Of a DNA stretch of 64,000 nt, positions 48,166 to 57,907 are shown piece by piece. The stretch lies in assembly GCF_029968035.1 (NCBI RefSeq), contig NZ_JASCIQ010000014.1:108148-172147 (forward strand), given 5' to 3'. The stretch is from Streptomyces cavernicola. GTDB lineage: Bacteria; Actinomycetota; Actinomycetes; Streptomycetales; Streptomycetaceae. The position numbers and the translations under genes were made by a program. How positions within the stretch are numbered: position 1 is the first letter of the stretch; every line of letters begins with the position of its first letter. The notes under the pieces are model-generated. The model made no database searches. It had not been told where the DNA came from and saw only the letters and a list, made by a program, of their open reading frames with translations.

Positions 48166-50796
48166 TCACTCGCAGAACCACACTTCGTCCAGGTTGAATT
48201 CGGCCGACTCCGTACGGCGGACGTGGAACACCGACACCTTCTCGCCGAAGCTCGAGGCCTGGTACCCGTCTCCGCCGAGGGCCAGGGATCCGAGTGCCGA
48301 CCAGTCCCGTTGGCTGGGCTCCTCGTCGAGGTCGAAGCCCGCCTCTTCCGCTCTCGCCGGATCCACGCCGAGCTTGCGCAACACCGCTGCGGCGTCGCCG
48401 ACGATCTCCCAGTCGTCGTCGCAGTCCCAGCCTCCGGCGATCACTTCCTCGCCGTCGGGAAGGATCACGGCGTCCTGGAGATAGCTGTTGCCGTAGTCCA
48501 TCTCCACCGAGCCGACGATGCGGGCCTCGGGGTGCTGCGTTCGTTGCCGGTCTATCTCACTGGTCAGGGCTTCCGTCAGCAGGTCACTGCCGAGCGCCGG
48601 CTCGATGATGTGCACGACGTTGCCCCAGCAGCCGACCGCGACCCGGTCCAGGTCTGCCCGGGTCTCCGGGTCCGGGAAGTCCTGCAGGGAGACGGACGGC
48701 AGCTCTTCGACGACCGCCTCCACGGTGCCCAGCGCCGCCACGAACTGCCTTGCCCGCTCCGGGTCGTGCGGCGTCCGGGACACGTCCACCGAGCGTTGCC
48801 CGTCCTCTTCCGCGCCCTCGCCCGTACCCGCGCCAGCGCCCACGTCCGCGTCCGCGTCCGGCTCGGGAAACGGTGGGAACTGCAGCGTCAGCGTGGCCCT
48901 GCTGCCCATTTTGGGGACCACCTCCTCGGCACCCCGGGCTTCGCTGCCGTACTTCGCCGCCGTCACGCATGGCTCTGTTTCGCGCGCCGTGCCGTGCGCC
49001 GTTTCATGCGCTGTGTCTCGCGTTGTGTCTCGCGTTGTGTCACTCATTGCGTCCCCCGTGCTTCCCGCTGCTGCGACCCCTGCTGGGAGGCTAACTCCGG
49101 CCACTGACAACGCACTTCCGGTGCTATCGCGACCACTGGCGCGGGTCCTGTAGTTGTCCAGGACTGCACTGAGGCGCTCCTCCGGATTGTTGCGGGCGAG
49201 CAAGTCGCACAGGTGGCCCACCGGTTCGCAGACGTATCCCTCATCGTCGTCGCCCTCGTCGTCGCCCGCGTCCTCGTCCAGGTCCTCGTCCCGCTCTTCG
49301 AACTCGTCGTCCTCCGAGTCGAAGTCCCTCTCGTCCCAGTTCCGTTCCGTGACCGTGGGCTCGTCGTGGTCGTCGCATTCGTCCGGTTCGGGGCGCAGTT
49401 TCCAGTGGGCGTCGCGGTGGATGACCTGGACCTCGCCGAGGTACCAGCCCGCGCCCCGGACGAAGGGCTCGTGCTGTGCGGCCACGAAGTCCTCGCTTGT
49501 GGAGAAGCGTTCTCGGATCAGGACGCCGAGGCGGTCCAGGCTCTCCGGTGAGAAGTCCCAGGCCTCGACTCCCCCGCCGGCCTCCTCCGCCCAGGCGGGG
49601 AAGGCTTCGCGGCGTTCGGCGAGGTAAGCGCGCAGCCGCAGGTTGTGGTGCCAGCCCGGTTCCTTGAGTTCCGGGTCTGCCTCCAACTCCCGCAGTTCGT
49701 CGGCAAGTTCCTGGCGCTGCTCGTCGGTGAGGGGCGGCGGCAGGTGTTCCGGGGCCACCAGCGGCCAGAGGATCTCGGGCCAGGGCTCGCCCGACGTCCT
49801 CCACCTCGGTCGGCCGCCGGGCCGGTGCTCCTCGCCGGGATCGGGGAACTTGTCGACCACATCGCGCACGCTCTCGCCGCGCAGGACAGCCCGGATCATC
49901 TCGGCGGGGTGCTCGGACCATCCCTCGTAGCGCAGCGGCTGGGTGACGTATATGGAACCCGTCCAGTACGAGTCCTCCGCGTACCAAGTCCCGGGCGGGG
50001 CCTCGGGGTTGACGTAGCGCATCTGCCAGCTGGCCTCCTTGCGGCGGACCACGTACTCCCCCAGGTACCAGGCGACTACGACCCAGAAGGGGCGGTGCGC
50101 GACTCTGTCGTAGGCCTCGACCGTGCCGAGGCGGTCCCGCAGCAGCTCCTCCAGGGCGTCCAGGGAGTCGGGGGTGAAGTTCCAGCGCTTGCGGCCGCCG
50201 CCGGCCTTTTTCGCCCACCAGTCGTGGTAGTCGCGGAAGCGGTCAGGGGGCCAGTACTTCCAGGTGTGGCGGAAGGCTTCCAGTTCGTCGAACTGGACCC
50301 AGGGCGTGGGGACTCGGTCGGGTTTCCAGCCCGGCTCGGCCTTCTTGCGTTCGATCACCGCCTTGCGCAGGCGCAGGGCGACCGTCGCGAAAATACTCTC
50401 CGTCTTCTCGTAGGCCGCCTGTCCGACCAGGAGGATCGGCACGATGGGCTCAAGGCCGAGCACCGGGTCCGGCTGGATCGCGGGCAGGCCCACGGAGCCC
50501 GCGTCGGCGTCCCACACCCAGCGTCCGCCGCCCTCGTCGAGCAGGACCTCGCCGACGTAGCCCGCGAGGCACTCCATGAACAAACCCTGCGCGTGCGTGC
50601 CGTCGTCGAGTCCCTGCTCGACCAGTTCCTCTTCGAGTTCTCTGAGCGAGTCGATCGAATAGTCGTGCTTCCAGTCCCCGCCGGTGAACTCGTCCACGAG
50701 CAGGTTCATCCGCTCATGGAGGGTCTCGATCCAGATGTACAACGTGTGGGCGGGCGAGCCCTCTTGAGCGTGCAGGCCCGCGAGATAGGCGTCCAT
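48166..50796 (-). CDS. Unknown protein with three WYLGE modules
   Basis: An 876-aa soluble protein, paralogous to the one at 3151-4692. It has three modules: residues 41-98 (WKHDYSIDSLRELEEEL ... GYVGEVLLDEGGGRWVWD), 194-260 (WAKKAGGGRKRWNFTPDSLD ... AWYLGEYVVRRKEASWQM) and 401-468 (WAEEAGGGVEAWDFSPESLD ... GWYLGEVQVIHRDAHWKL). Between 500 and 630 is an acidic and then Thr/Ala/Glu/Arg low-complexity linker (DTTRDTTRDTAHETAHGTAR). The C-terminal 200 residues form a separate domain (VGCWGNVVHIIEPALG, ILPDGEEVIAGGWDCDDDWE, ending NLDEVWFCE) that resembles small Streptomyces proteins of the DUF6333 kind, from memory only. ATG 50796 is the likely start. Function unknown; no partner is evident. Confidence 0.75.
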   Translation of the reverse strand: MDAYLAGLHAQEGSPAHTLYIWIETLHERMNLLVDEFTGGDWKHDYSIDSLRELEEELVEQGLDDGTHAQGLFMECLAGYVGEVLLDEGGGRWVWDADAGSVGLPAIQPDPVLGLEPIVPILLVGQAAYEKTESIFATVALRLRKAVIERKKAEPGWKPDRVPTPWVQFDELEAFRHTWKYWPPDRFRDYHDWWAKKAGGGRKRWNFTPDSLDALEELLRDRLGTVEAYDRVAHRPFWVVVAWYLGEYVVRRKEASWQMRYVNPEAPPGTWYAEDSYWTGSIYVTQPLRYEGWSEHPAEMIRAVLRGESVRDVVDKFPDPGEEHRPGGRPRWRTSGEPWPEILWPLVAPEHLPPPLTDEQRQELADELRELEADPELKEPGWHHNLRLRAYLAERREAFPAWAEEAGGGVEAWDFSPESLDRLGVLIRERFSTSEDFVAAQHEPFVRGAGWYLGEVQVIHRDAHWKLRPEPDECDDHDEPTVTERNWDERDFDSEDDEFEERDEDLDEDAGDDEGDDDEGYVCEPVGHLCDLLARNNPEERLSAVLDNYRTRASGRDSTGSALSVAGVSLPAGVAAAGSTGDAMSDTTRDTTRDTAHETAHGTARETEPCVTAAKYGSEARGAEEVVPKMGSRATLTLQFPPFPEPDADADVGAGAGTGEGAEEDGQRSVDVSRTPHDPERARQFVAALGTVEAVVEELPSVSLQDFPDPETRADLDRVAVGCWGNVVHIIEPALGSDLLTEALTSEIDRQRTQHPEARIVGSVEMDYGNSYLQDAVILPDGEEVIAGGWDCDDDWEIVGDAAAVLRKLGVDPARAEEAGFDLDEEPSQRDWSALGSLALGGDGYQASSFGEKVSVFHVRRTESAEFNLDEVWFCE

Positions 50797-51008
50797 GCAT
50801 CCGAACGTAGGGCATCGCACTGACAATCCCCCGACGGGCCGAACCGGACCGCCGATCGATCGCTCCGTCCGGCTCGCGGCCCGTTCCGGATCTCCGAAAG
50901 TTTTCTTCGAGGGCGGGAACTCTCGTACGGATCAGGTGCGTTCACACGTCACCAGCAGGACATCGAGCAGCAGATATCGAAGCCGCCGCGTGCGGACCGT
51001 CGGGTCGT

Positions 51009-52418
51009 TCAGGCCTGTGAGTCCCCGCGCCCGCTGTAGCGCAGGAGCTGCGGCAGGCGGAGTGCCAGGACGCTGAGGAACACCACGAGCAGCACTGCGC
51101 TGACGAACGTGGTGGTGCCCACGCCGAACTGCTGGGCTGCCGCGCCGAGTACCAGGGACGCCAACGGCATGACGCCGATGGCGAGTTCCTGGATGCCGAG
51201 GGCGCGGCCCTGCACGGAGGGTTCCGTGACCATCAGCAGCAGCGTGGACTGCAGCACACCGAACGTGGCGCTCGTCAGACCGATGCACGCCATCAGGACG
51301 AAGGAAAGGGCAGTGTGGTGGGAGAGCGAGAACAGTGCCCACAGGGCAGCCCAGGTGGCCGTGCCGATGACGAACAGGCCGCCCTTGGCGCGGAAGTCAC
51401 CGAGGCCCGCGATGATCAGGGATCCGGCGAGGCCGCCCGCGCCGCTGCAGGTCAGCAGCCAGCCGAGGCCGGCGGCATCGAGGTGCAGCACCTCGTCGGC
51501 GAACACCGGCATGAAGCCCTGGTAGACGGGCCACAGCAGAATGTTGGCGGCCAGCGTCACGAACAGGACGCCGGCGGCGAGCCGGTTGGTGAGGACGGTG
51601 CGCAAGCCCTCGGTGAGCATGCGGCCCACCGACTCGGGTCGCTCGCGCGGGCTGGAGTGCGGGGTGCGCCGGGCCTGGTGGCGCAGCGGCCAGAGGGCGA
51701 TCAGCGAGATGCCGTACCAGGCGGTGGAGATCCACAGGGCGATCGGCGCACCGACGGCGCTGATCATGGCGCCGCCGATGGCCGGTCCGAGTACCTGCGT
51801 CATGTTCATCGCCATCGCGTTGAGCGCGTTGGCGTTGCTGAGGCTCTCGCGGCCCACGAGGTCCAGTACGAGGGCGAAGCGGGCCGGTTGGGACGGGGAC
51901 TGGGCGAGGCCGATGGCGAGGCCGCCGAGGACCAGCGCCCAGTAGGGCACATGGAAGAAGGACTCCATGGTCGCCACCGTGGCCACGGCCACCAGCGCCC
52001 AGGAACAGGCGAAGGTGAGCAGCCGGACCCGGTCGAGGCGGTCCGAGAGGACCCCGGCGAACGGGCCGAGCAGCATCGGCGCCAGGCGCGCGGCCGTGAA
52101 CACGGCGAGCAGCATCTCCGAGTGCGTGGACTCGAAGACGAGCCAGCCGAGGATCAGCGTCTGCGTCCAAGTGCCGCAGAAGAAGAACAGGTTGGAGACC
52201 CACAGGCGGCGGAACGGCGGGCTGTTCCGCAGGGACGAGAGGGCCCCGGTGGCCGCAGGCGCGCCCACCGTTCCCGGCCCGTCCGTCCTGCCGGCCTTGC
52301 CCGCCTTGCCTGCCTTGCCCGAGGTGCCTCTTCGGCCGGGCGTGCCGTGCTGACCCGGCTCGTCCGCCGGGCCCGGCTCTCCTTGGAGTCCCGTCTTCCG
52401 CTGATCCTCGGCGGCCAT
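51009..52418 (-). CDS. MFS transporter with Gly-rich N-terminal extension
   Basis: A 469-aa MFS transporter of the multidrug/EntS type with 12 spans. The first span follows LRNSPPFRRLWVSNLFFFCG, and LDRVRLLTFACSWAL and SLSNANALNAMAMNMTQVLG (loop motifs) are typical. The first 60 residues form an unusual cytoplasmic extension rich in Gly, Pro, Lys and Glu (GEPGPADEPGQHGTPGRRG, then GKAGKAGKAG). It starts one base before the stop of the NCS1 permease gene upstream, so it is co-transcribed as the last gene of the carbamoyltransferase operon. The solute is unknown; in this context export of a pathway product is plausible. Confidence 0.85.
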   Translation of the reverse strand: MAAEDQRKTGLQGEPGPADEPGQHGTPGRRGTSGKAGKAGKAGRTDGPGTVGAPAATGALSSLRNSPPFRRLWVSNLFFFCGTWTQTLILGWLVFESTHSEMLLAVFTAARLAPMLLGPFAGVLSDRLDRVRLLTFACSWALVAVATVATMESFFHVPYWALVLGGLAIGLAQSPSQPARFALVLDLVGRESLSNANALNAMAMNMTQVLGPAIGGAMISAVGAPIALWISTAWYGISLIALWPLRHQARRTPHSSPRERPESVGRMLTEGLRTVLTNRLAAGVLFVTLAANILLWPVYQGFMPVFADEVLHLDAAGLGWLLTCSGAGGLAGSLIIAGLGDFRAKGGLFVIGTATWAALWALFSLSHHTALSFVLMACIGLTSATFGVLQSTLLLMVTEPSVQGRALGIQELAIGVMPLASLVLGAAAQQFGVGTTTFVSAVLLVVFLSVLALRLPQLLRYSGRGDSQA

Positions 52419-53747
52419 CTACAGCGCTGCCGTCGGCTTGGAGACGGTGCGCTCCAGGATCACGTACGCGATCACGGCGACGACGAGTCCGCTGACCGCG
52501 TCCGAGAACTGCGGGGCGTACCAGTGGACGAGCCCGCCGACCAGGGCGCCGGCGCCCCAGGCCACGAAGGCGGTGGGGCGGACAGCGCCCGTGGGCCGGC
52601 CTTCGACGTTGCGGCGGAGGATCACCTGGTCGGCGATGAGGACACCGCCGAGCGGCGGGACGAACACGCTGAGGATGACCAGCCAGTCGAGGAAGTGGTT
52701 CCACACACCGGCGAGGGCGGCGGCCGTGCCGATGACGCCCAGGATGAGCGTCATGATCCGCATCTTCGTGCGGGTCAGGTGCGACCAGCTGAGCGCCCCG
52801 TTGTAGAGGCAGTGGCTGCACACGGAGCCGAGGTTGACGAAGACGAAGACCGCGGCGAGGGCGTCGAGGAAGGCTCCGTGGTCGCCCGTGAGGATGGGCA
52901 GGAAGTTACCGCCGACGGTCTCGGCGGAGGCGATGGCTCCGGCGGCGACGACGACGCCGCCGGTGATCTGCGCGACGAGGCTGGCCAGGGGGAACGCGGT
53001 GGCGGTGGCGATGACGGCCTGCTTGCCGTTCTTCGACCAGCGGGTGAAGTCGGCGGTCATCGTGCCGGAGTCGGCGAACGTCGCCATGATGAGCGAGACG
53101 GCCGCGCCGAAGGTCATGGCGCCGCCGGCCGAGCCGACGCCCTGGTAGTCGAGGATCGAACCGAGGTCGTGGTCCCGGGCCACCAGGACGATGGCTATGA
53201 CGCCGACGATGATGAACAGCGGGGCGGCGACCGCGCCGAGCCAGGACAGGGCGCGGATGCCCAGGTAGGTGATGGCGACGAACGCGGCGCCCGCGACGAC
53301 GGCGACGAGTTGTTCGTGCCAGCCGAAGGCCTGGTGCAGCGTGGCGCCGGTCGCGCCGGTGTTGAAGGCGAACCAGCCCACCACAATGGTGGCGAGGAAG
53401 CCGGAGGCCACGATGTAGCCGACGCGGCCGAAGGTCTTGGTGGCCTGGAGGGAGAAGCTCTCGCCGGTGCTGCCCGCGCGGTGGCTGAGCAGCCCGACGT
53501 AGACGAACATCACCAGGTTGGCGACAAGGATGGCGGCCAGCCCACGCCAGAAGCCCAGGACGGCGACGACGACCCCGCCGGGCACGGCGTTGGTGAGGAT
53601 CATCGGGAATCCGAACCAGACGGCCGACACGGTCAGCAGGGACTTGCGGCGTTCCGGGGGAACAGGGCTGTGCTCGTACTCCGAGTCGAGCTCGGGCTCA
53701 GCACTCGCGTGTGCGGCATCGTCCGCGAGGGGTTCACGACTGTCCAT
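52419..53747 (-). CDS. NCS1-family permease (cytosine/purine/allantoin type)
   Basis: A 442-aa permease with 12 spans of the nucleobase:cation symporter-1 family. FGFPMILTNAVPGGVVVAVLG, ATFADSGTMTADFTRWSK and VFVFVNLGSVCSHCLYNGAL are typical; SKNGKQAVIATATAFPLASL follows. The family imports cytosine, purines, allantoin or hydantoins with Na+ or H+. Its operon with a putative carbamoyltransferase suggests that it brings in the carbamoylated substrate or its precursor. It begins 33 bases after the DUF1116 stop, and its stop abuts the MFS gene. Confidence 0.88.
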   Translation of the reverse strand: MDSREPLADDAAHASAEPELDSEYEHSPVPPERRKSLLTVSAVWFGFPMILTNAVPGGVVVAVLGFWRGLAAILVANLVMFVYVGLLSHRAGSTGESFSLQATKTFGRVGYIVASGFLATIVVGWFAFNTGATGATLHQAFGWHEQLVAVVAGAAFVAITYLGIRALSWLGAVAAPLFIIVGVIAIVLVARDHDLGSILDYQGVGSAGGAMTFGAAVSLIMATFADSGTMTADFTRWSKNGKQAVIATATAFPLASLVAQITGGVVVAAGAIASAETVGGNFLPILTGDHGAFLDALAAVFVFVNLGSVCSHCLYNGALSWSHLTRTKMRIMTLILGVIGTAAALAGVWNHFLDWLVILSVFVPPLGGVLIADQVILRRNVEGRPTGAVRPTAFVAWGAGALVGGLVHWYAPQFSDAVSGLVVAVIAYVILERTVSKPTAAL

Positions 53748-53780
53748 GGAAAGGGTCTCCGAAGTGGGCTGGCGCGCGGG

Positions 53781-55220
53781 TCAGTTGAAGGAGGCTGCGA
53801 GGGCCTTGGCGGCCTTCTCGAAGGCCTCTACGGGCGGGTTGGTGATACCGGCGCCGATCATGCCGATGCCCGCTTCCTTGTGGGCGATGGCGGTGTTGAT
53901 GACCGGCATGATCCCGGTGGACAGGACCTTGCGGACGTCGATCCCGGTGGGGATGCCCTGGAAGTCGAGCACCGGGATGGTGACGTTGGGGTTCTGCGCC
54001 GTGGTGATCTCGCCCATCTCGCGCGTGAAGCCGATGGCCTCCTGCACGGTGCCGCCGACCAGGGCGACGATGGCAGGCGCGGTCGACATGGCGAAGCCGC
54101 CGAAGCCGTAGGTCTCGGTGATGGCGCTGTCGCCGATGTCGAGGCCGGAGTCCTCCGGCTTGTAACCGGCGAACATCGGGCCGATGACCTGCTGGGCGGG
54201 TCCGGTGAACCACTGGTTGCCGGCGAGGCCGCTGACGCGGATGCCGAACTCGACGCCGTTGCGGGCCATCGTGGTGACGACGGTGGAGCCGGGGATGCCG
54301 TGGGCGGCGTCCAGGGCGGCCTTGGCGAGCGCCATCCAGGTCGGGCCCGAGAAGTAGTCCGAGGAGGCGATGAAGTCGAAGACTTCCTTCTTCTGCTCGG
54401 TGGTGAAGCTGGTCTGCAGCAGCGACGGGGCAAGCGCCTGCTGAAGCAGCACGGTGCCCGCGATGTTGCGGTTGTGGCACTCGTCGCCCATGTGGAGGGC
54501 CTGCGAGAGCAGCAGCCGCAGGTCGATCGGGCCGCCGATCTCCATGGCCTCCTTGAGCATGGGGCCGAGGACGTCGCGCATCCACACGAGCCGCTCGATG
54601 ACGGACTCGTCGTTGGCCCCCATGCGGAGGATCTTCGCCATCTGCTCGGAGAGGTTGGTGTACGCGGTGTTGCCGTACGTCTCGTTGTGCACGACGTGCA
54701 TGTACATGGAGGCGGACGTGACGCCCGCCATGGAGCCGACGCAGTCGTGTTCGTGACAGGGCGAGAAGGTGATCGCGCCGGACGCGGCGAGCTCGGCCGC
54801 CTCGTCGAGGTCGGCGGCGAGGCCCTCGAAGACCAGCGCGCCGGTGACGGCGCCCTTCATCGCACCGGCCATGCGGTCCCAGGTGATGGGCGGGCCCGAG
54901 TGGAGGATGGTGGTCGGCGTCATGCCGGGCACGACGTCGATGGCGCGCCCGAAGCCGGTCAGCATCGGCTGGGAGTTGGCGATGCGCTGCACGGCCTCGG
55001 CGTTGGCCGCCTCGATCCGCGCGGCGACCTCGGGTACCTCCAGGGCGTCGAGCGCGGCGAGGATCTCGGGCTTGCCGCCGCCCGGGGGCGTCCAGTCGAG
55101 CGTGGTGACCTTGGCGCCCTGCTTGGCGATGTCCTGCTCGAACATGGCGAGGCCGACGTTGACGACGTCGAGGTCGCCGGCGAAGAGGTCGTTGATCGGG
55201 GTGGTCAGGGGGTTGCTCAT
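53781..55220 (-). CDS. DUF1116 protein, AllG-like carbamoyltransferase subunit
   Basis: A 479-aa protein of the DUF1116 family (E. coli YlbE). Characteristic parts are INDLFAGDLDVVNVGLAMFE, ANAEAVQRIANSQPMLTGFG, HSGPPITWDRMAGAMKGAV and GMTPTTILHSGP, with CHEHDCVGSMAGVTSASMYM in the middle. In E. coli the YlbE homologue AllG, with AllF (FdrA) and AllH (DUF2877), was identified as the oxamate carbamoyltransferase, which transfers carbamoyl between phosphate and oxamate in allantoin fermentation. All three subunits lie here in one operon. ATG 55220 overlaps the FdrA stop (ATGA). Identification of the substrate in this organism is an inference. Confidence 0.85.
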   Translation of the reverse strand: MSNPLTTPINDLFAGDLDVVNVGLAMFEQDIAKQGAKVTTLDWTPPGGGKPEILAALDALEVPEVAARIEAANAEAVQRIANSQPMLTGFGRAIDVVPGMTPTTILHSGPPITWDRMAGAMKGAVTGALVFEGLAADLDEAAELAASGAITFSPCHEHDCVGSMAGVTSASMYMHVVHNETYGNTAYTNLSEQMAKILRMGANDESVIERLVWMRDVLGPMLKEAMEIGGPIDLRLLLSQALHMGDECHNRNIAGTVLLQQALAPSLLQTSFTTEQKKEVFDFIASSDYFSGPTWMALAKAALDAAHGIPGSTVVTTMARNGVEFGIRVSGLAGNQWFTGPAQQVIGPMFAGYKPEDSGLDIGDSAITETYGFGGFAMSTAPAIVALVGGTVQEAIGFTREMGEITTAQNPNVTIPVLDFQGIPTGIDVRKVLSTGIMPVINTAIAHKEAGIGMIGAGITNPPVEAFEKAAKALAASFN

Positions 55221-56761
55221 GCGTTCGAGGCCTTCCGGGCGATGGCGCGGGCGAACTGGCCCGTTTCGGTGCTGCTGCGGGTGACGGTGACTCCGGCCGC
55301 CTTCAGAGCGGCGATCTGCTCGTCGAGGGCCGGGGTGTCGAGGTCGGTGCCGAGGACGTATCCGACGATCTCCAGGTGGCGGCCGGCGTCGGCGGCGATC
55401 TGCTTGGCCTGCTCGATCGCGGGCAGCGTGACGCCGGCGGGGTCCTCGTGGGCGCCGAAGCCGAGGACGAAGTCCATGACGATCACGGCGACCTCGGGGT
55501 CCTTGGCCTCCTCCACGAGACGGGCGAGGCGCAGGGACGGGTCGATCATCGGGTGCGGACGGCCGTTGGTGAAGTCGTCGTCGCCGAAGTCGAGGAAGGT
55601 GTGGGCGGCGCTGGCGCTGTCGGCGGTGAGGCGGCGCTCGGGGTCCTTCTGGATGTTGCTCCACACCTCGTCGCCGAGGTCGAACATGGCGTACATCGAC
55701 TCGTCGCAGAGGGTGCCGCCGCAGAACAGGCCGCGGACGTACCGCTGTTCCGGCTTGAGGAGAGCGGCCACCTCGTCGACGCGGGTGGTGTCGAGGGGCT
55801 CGACCTCTGCCTTCGGGTCCACGCCGAGACGGACGGCCTGCAGTGCGGCGTCCTGGCTGCCGGCGGCGAAGTGTCCGCCGGCGGCGACGACGGCCTCTTC
55901 GGAGCCGCCCACGAAGTAGACGACGACGGGCTTGCCGGCGGTGGCGATCTCGGCGAGCACCTTCTGCTCGACGGCGGGGGCCGGCGGCTTGGAGACGAGC
56001 ACGATGACGCTGGTGGACGGGTCGGCGGCGAGCGCGCGGATGCCGTCGATCATCATGATGCCGCCGACCTCCTCGCTGAGGTCGCGGCCGCCGGTGCCGA
56101 TGAGCTGCGAGACGCCCGCGCCGAGGGCGTGGATGCGGACGCTGACTTCCTGCGAGCCGGTGCCGGAGGCGGCGACGATGCCGACCGAGCCGGGGCGGAC
56201 GGCGTTGGCGAAGCAGAGGCCGACGTTGTTGATGATCGCGGTGCCGCAGTCGGGGCCCATCATCAACAGGCCCTTGTCGTGGGCGAGTTCCTTGAGGGAG
56301 ATCTCTTCCTCGACGGAGACGTTGTCGCTGAACATCAGGACGTGCAGGCCGTTCTCCAGGGCCTTGCGGGCCTCGCGGCCGGCGTAGGCGCCGTTGACGG
56401 CGATGACGGCGAGGTTGGCCGCGGGGTTGTCCTGCGCGGCGGCGGCGATGGTGCGGTGGGTGACCGTCGTGTCGCCGGCGGCGGGCGCCTTGCGGGTGAG
56501 GAGTTCCTCGACAGCGGCGAGCACCGCGTCGACGTCGGCACCCTCACGGGCCTCCACGACGACCATGAGATCGCCGTTGCCGGCGGCCTCGAGTTCGGGT
56601 GTGAGCAGGCCGAGGTTGCCCAGCACCCCCTTGTTCATCTCCGTGCCCATGGCCACGAAGGCCTGCTCCACGTCGTCGAGGCCGTTGGCCTTCGTCGAGA
56701 TGGCCATCAGGGACACGGAGTCGAAGTAGGTGTTCTTCTTGACGACTGCTGTGCTGCTCAC
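55217..56761 (-). CDS. fdrA: FdrA/AllF-like subunit of carbamoyltransferase
   Basis: A 514-aa protein of the FdrA family, built from CoA-binding/succinyl-CoA-ligase-like folds. Segments include NTYFDSVSLMAISTKANGL, LTRKAPAAGDTTVTHRTIAA, LLMMGPDCGTAIINNVGLCF, VGIVAASGTGSQEVSVRIHA and IGTGGRDLSEEVGGIMMIDG. FdrA was named for an effect on FtsH in E. coli but corresponds to AllF of oxamate carbamoyltransferase. The GTG start at 56761 overlaps the DUF2877 stop, and its own stop overlaps the DUF1116 start, so three subunits are tightly coupled. Length is close to the E. coli protein (about 555 aa). Confidence 0.9.
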   Translation of the reverse strand: MSSTAVVKKNTYFDSVSLMAISTKANGLDDVEQAFVAMGTEMNKGVLGNLGLLTPELEAAGNGDLMVVVEAREGADVDAVLAAVEELLTRKAPAAGDTTVTHRTIAAAAQDNPAANLAVIAVNGAYAGREARKALENGLHVLMFSDNVSVEEEISLKELAHDKGLLMMGPDCGTAIINNVGLCFANAVRPGSVGIVAASGTGSQEVSVRIHALGAGVSQLIGTGGRDLSEEVGGIMMIDGIRALAADPSTSVIVLVSKPPAPAVEQKVLAEIATAGKPVVVYFVGGSEEAVVAAGGHFAAGSQDAALQAVRLGVDPKAEVEPLDTTRVDEVAALLKPEQRYVRGLFCGGTLCDESMYAMFDLGDEVWSNIQKDPERRLTADSASAAHTFLDFGDDDFTNGRPHPMIDPSLRLARLVEEAKDPEVAVIVMDFVLGFGAHEDPAGVTLPAIEQAKQIAADAGRHLEIVGYVLGTDLDTPALDEQIAALKAAGVTVTRSSTETGQFARAIARKASNA

Positions 56762-57795
56762 AGCGAACCTCGCAGTTCTTTCTCCAGGTGGAGCCCGGTC
56801 ACCAGACCGGACAGGGTGTCGGCGCCCGAGGTATGGCCATGGGCCAACGCGCGGCGGACCGGGCTTCGGATGGTGTCGACGGCCTGCGCCTCGCTCTGGC
56901 CGCGGGTGGCGGCGAGCGAGTGCAGTACGTCGACGAACGGGGCGCGGACGCGCCCCGCGAGGGCCTCACGCAGGGTGGTGGTGCTCAACAGCGTGGTGCG
57001 GCCCGGGTGTTCGGTGAGGACCTGACCGAGGGTCTGGGCGAACAGGTCGAGCCTGCTGCCGTCGATCGCGGACAGCACGGCGATGCCGACGAGGAAGTCG
57101 TCGCCGGCCGGGGTGAGGCCGGGGCCAAGGCCCAGGAGGGCGAGGACCGCTTCGCGCAGGGCCAGTGCCCCGTCGTGCGAGGCGGGAACGCTCAAGGCGG
57201 GCCCGCCGTCGTGCTCGTGCAGCGGCTCGGCGGGAGCGGTGCGGCCGTCGGCGTGGGGAGTGTCCCCGCACGACGAGCGGACCGCCCGTACGAGCCGTCG
57301 GCGGCCGTGGTCGAGTGCGGCGCAGACGGCCGTCTCCATCGGTGCGGCGGTCGGCGATGCGCCGAGCATGCCGCCCAACTCTCCGTGCGCGTACGTCACT
57401 TGCCTGAGGGCGTGAGCCGCGGTGTCGAGTTCGGCCGACGTCAGCTGGTCAAGGCTCGGCAAAATGGGATTCCATTCTTCGGATTCCCGTATGCAGATCC
57501 GGATGCCACCGTCGGCTCCGGGCAGCGTGACGCCGCTCGGAGCGAAGTCGACCGGCTCCCCCGGGCGCACCCCGCTGTCGCCCCAGTGCGGGACGTCCAC
57601 GACGAGGGTCCGGGGTGCGTCCGCACGCCCGCGTGCGGCGAGCGCCATGAGTTCGCCGTCCGGCAGCAGCAGGTTGAGGACGCCGCGGAACACGCTCTCC
57701 ACGCGCCCGCGCCCGCGCAGCGCGCGCAGTCGCGCGAGCAGCACCGCGTCGCCCGACTGCGAGCGCAGCACCACGGATGCGCGCACCGGCCCCAT
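56758..57795 (-). CDS. DUF2877 protein, AllH-like carbamoyltransferase subunit
   Basis: A 345-aa protein of the DUF2877 family (E. coli YlbF/AllH). The diagnostic parts are LLGLGPGLTPAGDDFLVGI and LAHGHTSGADTLSGLVTGLHL (GHTSG motif), with LLSTTTLREALAGRVRAPFV between them. It is the first gene of the minus-strand operon. ATG 57795 is chosen because GGAAGGAG lies seven bases upstream; GTG 57801 is too close to that site. In E. coli this is the third component of oxamate carbamoyltransferase. The protein is about 70 residues longer than the E. coli one, mostly in a Gly/His-rich middle segment. Confidence 0.87.
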   Translation of the reverse strand: MGPVRASVVLRSQSGDAVLLARLRALRGRGRVESVFRGVLNLLLPDGELMALAARGRADAPRTLVVDVPHWGDSGVRPGEPVDFAPSGVTLPGADGGIRICIRESEEWNPILPSLDQLTSAELDTAAHALRQVTYAHGELGGMLGASPTAAPMETAVCAALDHGRRRLVRAVRSSCGDTPHADGRTAPAEPLHEHDGGPALSVPASHDGALALREAVLALLGLGPGLTPAGDDFLVGIAVLSAIDGSRLDLFAQTLGQVLTEHPGRTTLLSTTTLREALAGRVRAPFVDVLHSLAATRGQSEAQAVDTIRSPVRRALAHGHTSGADTLSGLVTGLHLEKELRGSL

Positions 57796-57859
57796 CGCCA
57801 CTCTCCTTCCGAACGGACCACCGGGTCGCTGTCCACCCTTCGGTCACCTCACAAGAAAT

Positions 57860-57869
57860 TGGTATACCA
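57860..57869. promoter_or_regulatory. TGGTATACCA palindrome between the divergent operons
   Basis: Perfect 10-bp palindrome, 65 bases before the DUF2877 start and 48 before the carbamate kinase ATG, in a locally AT-rich segment. A near-identical TTGTATACCA lies at 59645-59654, upstream of the GntR gene; FadR-type GntR proteins use sites of this (T)GGTATACC(A) form. Confidence 0.65.
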
Positions 57870-57907
57870 TTTCGCAGCCAGAAGCGAACCAGTCAAGGAG
57901 GACATAC

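Noticed and set aside
51315..55919. A 1534-codon open frame on the plus strand
   Set aside because: It lies antisense to the MFS, NCS1, DUF1116 and FdrA genes and has the repetitive Gly/Asp/Glu/Val composition of a codon-bias shadow.
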